Source: DASRFA01 sp035651755
Lineage (GTDB): Bacteria; Desulfobacterota; Binatia; UBA12015
Reading direction: 5' to 3'
NCBI GenBank assembly: GCA_035651755.1
Contig: DASRFA010000017.1
Coordinates: 124,001 to 188,000 of the forward strand
Length of the DNA: 64,000 nucleotides
Shown: positions 59,125-64,000 of the stretch, piece by piece
Layout: every line of letters begins with the position of its first letter
Position numbering within the stretch: position 1 is the first letter of the stretch
Notes under the pieces: generated by a model
What the model saw: the letters and a program-made list of their open reading frames with translations, nothing else
What the model was told of the DNA's origin: nothing
Databases searched by the model: none
Program-made: the position numbers and the translations under genes

Positions 59125-60060
59125 TCATTCGAACCGCAGGTAGTCGTCGAACACCGCGCTAGCGACGTCGGCGCACTGCGACTGCGCGCCGACGACGAAC
59201 TCGTGCAGGCCCCCGGCGATCGCGTCCGCGGCCGAGGCGCACGCGAGCCGCTCGGCGAGCTCGTCGGCCGCGCGCCGTGACGCCGACGGCGTTCCGCCCG
59301 CGATGCGCGCGAGCGCGCCTCCGACGCGCTCGACGCAGAAGCGCGCGGAGCGGGCGAAGGTCGCGTCGAAAAGCAGCAGGTCGACGACGCGGTCGAGGCG
59401 AATCGCGTTGCCGTGGGCGCGCCGATACGCCTCGAGGCCGGAGGCGCTCCGCAGCACGGCGGCCCACTGCAGCAGGTCGATCGGCCCGCCCACGTCCGCG
59501 ACGTCCGGCAGCAGCACGTGATACTTGACGTCGAGCAGACGGGTCACGTTGTCGGCGCGCTCGAGCATGGTCCCGAGCGTCAGGAAGTCGTAGCCGAGGT
59601 CGCGCGGCAGGGTCGCCGACACGATCCCGGAGAGCCGGTAGAAGCGCTCGCGCAGGTCGGAGAAGAAGCCGAACAGGCCGCCCGACTCGAGCTCGCGAAG
59701 CGACCAGCGCTGCGAGTCGAGGTACAGCGTGTTCAGGTCCAGCCAGAGCTCCGAGGAGATCGTGTGGCGGAGCGTGCGGGTGTTCTCGCGCGCCGTCTCG
59801 ATGCACGCGCGAATCGACGACGGGTTCCCGCGGTCGAACAGGAAGAACTCGAGGATCTTGGTCTCGTCGGGCTCGCCCCAGCGCTCGGCGAAGGCCGCCT
59901 CCTCGCCGGCGATCGCGAGCAGCGGCGTCCACGGCTGCGACAGCTCGACGGGCGTCTCGACGAGGAGACGGTAGTCCACGTCGACCAGGCGCGCGCGCCA
60001 TTCCGCGCGCTCCAGCGAGCGCGCGGCCCAGAACAGGCTGTCGGCGATCCGTCGCAGCAC
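59125..60060 (-). CDS. alpha-E domain-containing protein
   Basis: This 311-residue helical protein starts at a GTG (60060) two bases after the ATP-grasp stop; a TTG at 60066 that overlaps that stop is equally possible. Family segments are LRRIADSLFWAARSLERAEW, ENTRTLRHTISSELWLDLNTL and LGTMLERADNVTRLLDVKYH. Alpha-E proteins are partners of circularly permuted ATP-grasp enzymes and may hold the substrate or product. Tight spacing supports equal expression with both neighbours. Confidence 0.9.
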   Translation of the reverse strand: MLRRIADSLFWAARSLERAEWRARLVDVDYRLLVETPVELSQPWTPLLAIAGEEAAFAERWGEPDETKILEFFLFDRGNPSSIRACIETARENTRTLRHTISSELWLDLNTLYLDSQRWSLRELESGGLFGFFSDLRERFYRLSGIVSATLPRDLGYDFLTLGTMLERADNVTRLLDVKYHVLLPDVADVGGPIDLLQWAAVLRSASGLEAYRRAHGNAIRLDRVVDLLLFDATFARSARFCVERVGGALARIAGGTPSASRRAADELAERLACASAADAIAGGLHEFVVGAQSQCADVASAVFDDYLRFE

Positions 60061-60062
60061 GC

Positions 60063-61520
60063 TCAAGCCCCGAGCACCCAGGTGTCCTTGCTGCCGCCGC
60101 CCTGCGACGAGTTCACGATCAGCGACCCCTCGCGGAGCGCGACGCGCGTCAGGCCGCCCGCGAGGACGCGCGGCTTCGCCCCCAGGAGCACGAACGGGCG
60201 CAGGTCGACGTGGCGCGGCTGGATGGGGCCGGCGCCGTTCCCGCTCTCGCCGATCACGGTGGGATGGACGGAGAGCTGGATCACGGGCTGGGCGATGAAG
60301 CTCTTGGGATCGCGCTCGATGAGGTCGCGCGCACGCGCCAGCTCGCGGTAGCTCGACTTCGGCCCGATGACCACGCCGTAGCCGCCGGATTCGCCGATGG
60401 GCTTCACGACGTAGCGGTCGAGGTCGCGCAGGACCGCGCGCCGGACGTCGGCGTCGCGCAGGAGATGCGTCTCGACGATCGGGAGCAGCGGGTCCTCGCC
60501 GAGGTAGTAGCGGATCATCGCCGGCGTGTAGGCGAAGATCCCCTTGTCGTCCGCGACGCCGGTCCCGATGCCGTTCGCGACCGCTACCGTGCCGGCGCGC
60601 ATCGCGGCGGCGAGGCCGGGGACGCCGAGCAGCGAGTCGGGGCGGAAAACGACCGGGTCGAGGAAGTCGTCGTCGATCCGGCGGTAGAGGACGTGAATGC
60701 GCTTCAGGCCGCGCACCGTCCGCATGAAGAGCTCGTGGTCGACGCAGACGAGGTCGCGACCCTCGACCAGCTCGACGCCCATGAGCTGCGCGAGCGCGAC
60801 GTGCTCGAAGAACGCGGAGTTGAACATGCCCGGCGTCAAGAGCGCGACGGTCGGGTGCGGCTCCCCGCCCGGCGCGAGCTCGCACAGGCTCGCGAGGAGG
60901 TCCGCGGGATAGCTCTCGACGCTCCGCACGCCGCACGTGCGCAGCAACGTCGGCACGAGGCGCGCCATGACGACGCGGTTCTCGAGGACGTAGGAGACGC
61001 CCGACGGCGTCCGCACGTTGTCCTCGAGGACGTAGAAGCGGCCGTCCTCGCCGCGCACGAGATCGATGCCGGCGACGGTGATGAACGACCCGAGCGGCGG
61101 CGTCATCCCGACCGCCGCGTGCCGGTACTGCGGCGAGCTCAGCACCATGTCGCGGGGCACGACGCCGTCCTTCAGGATGCGGGCCGGACCGTAGATGTCG
61201 GCGACGAAGGCATTCAGCGCGCGGACGCGCTGGACGAGGCCGCGCTCGAGCTCTGCCCATGTGGCGGCGTCGATCACGCGCGGGATCGGATCGAACGGGA
61301 AGATGCGCTCGGTCTTCTCCTCGCTGCCGTAGACGTTGAAGGTGACGCCCTGGCGGAGAAACATCGCGTCCGCGCGCCGACGCATCTCGACGAGCTCGGC
61401 GAGGCCGAGCGAGAGCAGGTCGCTCACCACCCGATCGCAACCGCGGCGCGGCGCGAGCGACGCATCGAACATCTCGTCGAAGACGCCGTCCGCGGGCCGG
61501 TATGCCGAAGAGGCGATCAT
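60063..61520 (-). CDS. circularly permuted ATP-grasp enzyme
   Basis: This 485-residue protein starts at the ATG at 61520 (SSAYRPADGVFDEMFD). Markers are QGVTFNVYG, RIFPFDPIPRVI, FYVLEDNVRTPSGVSYVLEN and VVKPIGESGGYGVVIGP, typical of circularly permuted type 2 ATP-grasp enzymes, with the ATP and Mg residues in the glycine loop and the ENxxTPSG motif. It should ligate an acid to an amine with ATP, probably forming a peptide-like product. It leads the trio with alpha-E and transglutaminase. Upstream bases 61521-61677 show no feature. Confidence 0.92.
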   Translation of the reverse strand: MIASSAYRPADGVFDEMFDASLAPRRGCDRVVSDLLSLGLAELVEMRRRADAMFLRQGVTFNVYGSEEKTERIFPFDPIPRVIDAATWAELERGLVQRVRALNAFVADIYGPARILKDGVVPRDMVLSSPQYRHAAVGMTPPLGSFITVAGIDLVRGEDGRFYVLEDNVRTPSGVSYVLENRVVMARLVPTLLRTCGVRSVESYPADLLASLCELAPGGEPHPTVALLTPGMFNSAFFEHVALAQLMGVELVEGRDLVCVDHELFMRTVRGLKRIHVLYRRIDDDFLDPVVFRPDSLLGVPGLAAAMRAGTVAVANGIGTGVADDKGIFAYTPAMIRYYLGEDPLLPIVETHLLRDADVRRAVLRDLDRYVVKPIGESGGYGVVIGPKSSYRELARARDLIERDPKSFIAQPVIQLSVHPTVIGESGNGAGPIQPRHVDLRPFVLLGAKPRVLAGGLTRVALREGSLIVNSSQGGGSKDTWVLGA

Positions 61521-61677
61521 GCCGTGCTCATTCGATGTGCAGCGATGGACCGTTGCTGTCGCCGCGAGCACGATTCCCGCGGCGTTCCGCCCGCCCGGCG
61601 GGCGCGGCCCAACGGCCGGTGCAACGCCCGTGCCGGCGCACGCGCACCACCGCCCGCGGCTGAGAGCGACGAAACAC

Positions 61678-61707
61678 GCGAGCGAAGCGAGCCCGCAGGG
61701 AGTGGGG
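61678..61707. repeat. dispersed intergenic element (copy 2)
   Basis: These 30 bases match the reverse complement of 11600-11628 except for two substitutions and one inserted base. As at the first copy, a G+C-rich hairpin starts directly next to it, here the first unit of the 56-bp tandem array. No transposase is nearby. Confidence 0.75.
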
Positions 61708-61875
61708 CCCCGTTCGGCTTTGCCGAACGGGGCGAGGGAAGCGTTTCCCTCGTTGAGATAACTCCCCGTTCGGCTTTGCCGAACGGGGCGAGGGAAGCGT
61801 TTCCCTCGTTGAGATAACTTCCCGTTCGGCTTTGCCGAACGGGGCGGGGGAAGCGTTTCCCTCGTTGAACTAAAC
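61708..61875. repeat. three tandem 56-bp double-hairpin repeats
   Basis: Three direct copies lie at 61708-61763, 61764-61819 and 61820-61875. Copies 1 and 2 are identical. Each contains an 11-base stem with TTT loop (CCCCGTTCGGC / GCCGAACGGGG), a second 8-base stem (CGAGGGAA / TTCCCTCG) with GCGT loop, and an 11-base linker. Copy 3 has a T for C in the first stem and a G for A in the second, both still able to pair as G-U, plus a changed linker that holds the glycosyltransferase stop codon. Confidence 0.93.
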
Positions 61876-62724
61876 GCTCGGCGCGGGCTCGCGGTTCGCG
61901 GGCGCGAACAGGCGAAGGTCGGCGAGCCGCGCCCGCTGGGCGAGGAAGGCCGCCAGCACGCGGAGGATCTTCATGCCGTACACGACGCTGTCGCGGAAGC
62001 CGATGCTCGACGCTTCCGCGAAGTAGCGGACCGGCATCGGCGCGTCGCCGAGGTTGAAGCCGTGGAACGCGGCCTGGGCCAGGAGCTCGGCGTCGAACGC
62101 GAAGTCCTCCGAGTTCTCCTCGAACGCGATCGTCTCCAGAACGCGCCGGCAGTACACGCGGAAGCCGGAGTGGCACTCGGCGAGGTTCTGTCCGAGCACG
62201 ACGTTCATGAGGAGCGTCAAGATCCGATTCATCACGTACTTCCAGAAGGGCATCCCGCCGCGGAGCGCTTCGCGCCGGGTGCGGATGCGCGCGCCCAGCA
62301 TGACGTCGCAGATCCCGGCTCGCACGAACCCGACGAAGTGCGGGATCAGGCTGCCGTCGTACTGGAAGTCGGGATGGAGCATGACGACGACGTCTGCGCC
62401 GCGCTCGAGCGCGGCCCGGTAGCAGGTCTTCTGGTTCCCGCCGTACCCGCGGTTGCGCTCGTGCCTCAGCACGCTGAGGCCCAGGCGCTCGGCGAGCGCC
62501 ACCGTGCCGTCGCCGCTCGCGTCGTCCACCAGGATGATCTCGTCGGCGACGCCGGACGGGATGTCGCGCACCGTGCGCTCGAGCGTCTTCTCCGCGTTGT
62601 ACGCGGGCATGACGACGATGACTTTGCCGGAATCGGCGGACAAAGCTGGCTCCCCGGACGTGCGGACCGGCGAGCCGCCGACCCGTGCCGACGACGGTGT
62701 ATCGAGCGAAGCGTTCGGCCGCAC
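61870..62724 (-). CDS. family 2 glycosyltransferase
   Basis: This 284-residue protein has its start inferred at a GTG (62724) just after the sulfatase stop, with GAGAAGG upstream; a longer reading is Arg-rich and antisense-like. The GT-A core is KVIVVMPAYNAEKTLERTV, EIILVDDASGDGT and VVMLHPDFQYDGSLI, with the nucleotide-binding Asp residues present. The end has weak hydrophobicity (VVYGMKILRVLAAFLAQ). It resembles dolichol-phosphate-mannose-synthase-like or envelope glycosyltransferases. The stop lies inside the third copy of the repeat. Confidence 0.88.
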   Translation of the reverse strand: MRPNASLDTPSSARVGGSPVRTSGEPALSADSGKVIVVMPAYNAEKTLERTVRDIPSGVADEIILVDDASGDGTVALAERLGLSVLRHERNRGYGGNQKTCYRAALERGADVVVMLHPDFQYDGSLIPHFVGFVRAGICDVMLGARIRTRREALRGGMPFWKYVMNRILTLLMNVVLGQNLAECHSGFRVYCRRVLETIAFEENSEDFAFDAELLAQAAFHGFNLGDAPMPVRYFAEASSIGFRDSVVYGMKILRVLAAFLAQRARLADLRLFAPANREPAPSV

Positions 62725-62735
62725 GCCCGGCCTTC

Positions 62736-64000
62736 TCAGCGGAGGTAGCCGAGCGACTTGAGGCTCCGCTCGAGCTCGGGGTCGATGGTCGCCGCGGGGC
62801 GCGGCGGCTCGGCGGCGTCCGCACCCTCGGCGAGCCAGGCTTCGAGGTGTCGCGTCGCCTCGGCGGCGCGCGCGGGCTCGCGCTGGGCGAGGTCGTCGAG
62901 CTCGTGCGGATCGGTCGCGAGGTCGAAGAGCGAGATCGCCGGCGCCTCGTACCACCGACGGAGGTAGCCGTGCGCCAGCTCAGGCTTCTCCTTCAGCCGT
63001 CGGGAATCGATGAGCTTGACGTCGCCGTCGCGAAACCCCGTCGCCAGCCGCGCGTGGTGCTCGAAGTACGCCGTCCCGCCGGCTCCGGGCGCCGCCCGCA
63101 GGAGGGATCGGCCGCGAAACGACGCGGGGACCGCGAGGCCGAGCGCATCGAGGACCGTCGGGGCGATCGCCAGGTTCTCGACGACCGCGCCGACCCTCCC
63201 CGGCGGCGCGAGGCCGCGCGGCAGCCGCATCGCGAGCGGGACCCGCGCCGTGCTCTCGTAGAGGCCGTCGTGGACGAAGTAGAGGCCGTGGTCGCCGAGG
63301 CTCTCGCCGTGATCCGCGGTGATGACGACGACGGTCCGGTCGAGGAGGCCGAGGCGCTCGAGGTGCGCGAACAGCTCCTTCAGCTGCGCGTCGAGATAGT
63401 GGACCGACGCGTCGTACATCGCGGTCATGTACGCGCGGTTCGGCACGACGAAGAACTCCTTCTCGGCCCCGTCGAAGAGAAGGCTTCGATCGACGTCGGC
63501 GGCGGTCGGCGGCGGACCCGGCCAGAAGAGCCCGCGGTACGACGGCACCGGCTGGTACGGCAGGTGCGCGTCGAAGTAGTGGATCCACAGGAAGAACGGC
63601 CGGTCGGCAAGGTCCGACACGAGCGATTCCGCGCGGCGCGTCGTCTCCGCGCCGATCTGGCTGTACTCGGGGAGCACCGGCACCTCGAAGCGGTCGAATC
63701 CCTGCGCGATGCCGCTCTTGGGGCCCATGAACGGCACGCTGATCGTGGCCGCGGTCGACCAGCCGGCGGAGCGAAGGACCTCCGCCAGCGTGAGCTCGCG
63801 TTCCGGCAAATTGGGCCCGTCGTTGTTCCAGATCCGGAGATCCTTCGCGTAGCGCGACGTGAAGATCGAGAAATGCGACGGCCGGGTGTTCGTGATCTGG
63901 CTGTAGGCGCGATCGAACACGAGCAGATCGGGCGCGATGCCGGCGAGGAAGGGCGTCGTGTCGCGCTCGTAGCCGAAGAGCGAGAGGTGGTCCGCGCGCG
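62736..64000 (-). CDS. sulfatase / alkaline-phosphatase-superfamily hydrolase (N-terminus beyond window edge)
   Basis: The frame stays open to the right edge, giving about 420 residues. The family start RADHLSLFGYERDTTP is at the edge, followed by ITNTRPSHFSIFTS, WIHYFDAHLPYQP, VVVITADHGESLGDHG (Asp-His ligands) and a FRGRSLL end. Usual type I sulfatases carry C-x-P-S-R; here the motif reads T-R-P-S-H, so the formylglycine Cys is replaced by Thr and the Arg by His. A phosphatase, phosphonate- or phosphoglycerol-hydrolase activity is possible. The GTG at 63920 is internal, not the start. Confidence 0.88.
   Translation of the reverse strand, partial: RADHLSLFGYERDTTPFLAGIAPDLLVFDRAYSQITNTRPSHFSIFTSRYAKDLRIWNNDGPNLPERELTLAEVLRSAGWSTAATISVPFMGPKSGIAQGFDRFEVPVLPEYSQIGAETTRRAESLVSDLADRPFFLWIHYFDAHLPYQPVPSYRGLFWPGPPPTAADVDRSLLFDGAEKEFFVVPNRAYMTAMYDASVHYLDAQLKELFAHLERLGLLDRTVVVITADHGESLGDHGLYFVHDGLYESTARVPLAMRLPRGLAPPGRVGAVVENLAIAPTVLDALGLAVPASFRGRSLLRAAPGAGGTAYFEHHARLATGFRDGDVKLIDSRRLKEKPELAHGYLRRWYEAPAISLFDLATDPHELDDLAQREPARAAEATRHLEAWLAEGADAAEPPRPAATIDPELERSLKSLGYLR

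Noticed and set aside
61708..61875. CRISPR array or attachment site
   Set aside because: The three 56-bp units are direct repeats without unique spacers, and there are no cas or integrase genes nearby.
63918..63920. GTG as start of the sulfatase-like gene
   Set aside because: The frame continues upstream with conserved sulfatase N-terminal residues to the window edge.

Overview
The window is about 70% G+C, with dense genes on both strands, frequent start/stop overlaps and long antisense ORFs that are composition artefacts. No rRNA, tRNA, CRISPR array or insertion sequence was seen. Paired acyl-CoA dehydrogenases, a luciferase-like protein resembling F420-dependent enzymes, GlgE-pathway genes and secreted proteins with Myxococcus-type cysteine-rich repeats suggest an uncultured soil or sediment bacterium of the Binatota/Desulfobacterota/Myxococcota neighbourhood. 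This placement is inferred from gene content only.

1-18.9 kb is a catabolic and redox region. It holds a heme-oxygenase-like diiron oxidase with a DUF1330 partner, two pairs of acyl-CoA dehydrogenases, two crotonase-fold enzymes (one very like 6-oxocamphor hydrolase), a flavodoxin-reductase/ferredoxin fusion, a luciferase-like oxidoreductase, a DapB-like dehydrogenase, a Baeyer-Villiger-type monooxygenase, a Rieske oxygenase, a SnoaL-like protein and a short-chain dehydrogenase. Two TetR regulators are interspersed. One faces a pair of near-identical 20-bp palindromes. The set suits ring oxygenation, C-C cleavage and beta-oxidation of an alicyclic, terpenoid or steroid-like compound. Ppx and CYTH-like genes of polyphosphate metabolism sit inside it.

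19-32.3 kb is an envelope and secretion region. It has a membrane-anchored HExxH protein, a small membrane protein translated with an octaheme cytochrome c, a relic of an alpha-amylase, a secreted DNRLRE-type protein, a purple-acid-phosphatase-like protein with ten 32-residue cysteine repeats, an anchored beta-propeller, and a 1013-residue cysteine-rich secreted protein. Strong terminator hairpins separate several of these.

32.4-40.2 kb is mixed: a UbiA prenyltransferase, a methyltransferase whose ORF runs across an antisense gene, a MerR regulator with a divergent dicysteine protein, a TetR regulator with a luciferase-like enzyme, a secreted EEP-fold phosphatase or nuclease without a normal start codon, and a lone molybdopterin oxidoreductase.

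40.3-49.8 kb is a compact GlgE pathway. TreS-maltokinase makes maltose and then maltose 1-phosphate, GlgE polymerises it and GlgB branches the product. A GH77 4-alpha-glucanotransferase is convergent. Trehalose synthesis is not in the window.

49.9-64 kb carries a PhoA-like phosphatase, a serine hydrolase, a second EEP protein, DUF72 and cytochrome P450 genes, then a minus-strand series. That series has an NnrU-like protein, a cupin, a coiled-coil protein, the transglutaminase/alpha-E/ATP-grasp trio, a glycosyltransferase and a sulfatase cut by the right edge. A threefold 56-bp double-hairpin repeat lies between the ATP-grasp and glycosyltransferase genes. It is preceded by an element that recurs at 11.6 kb.
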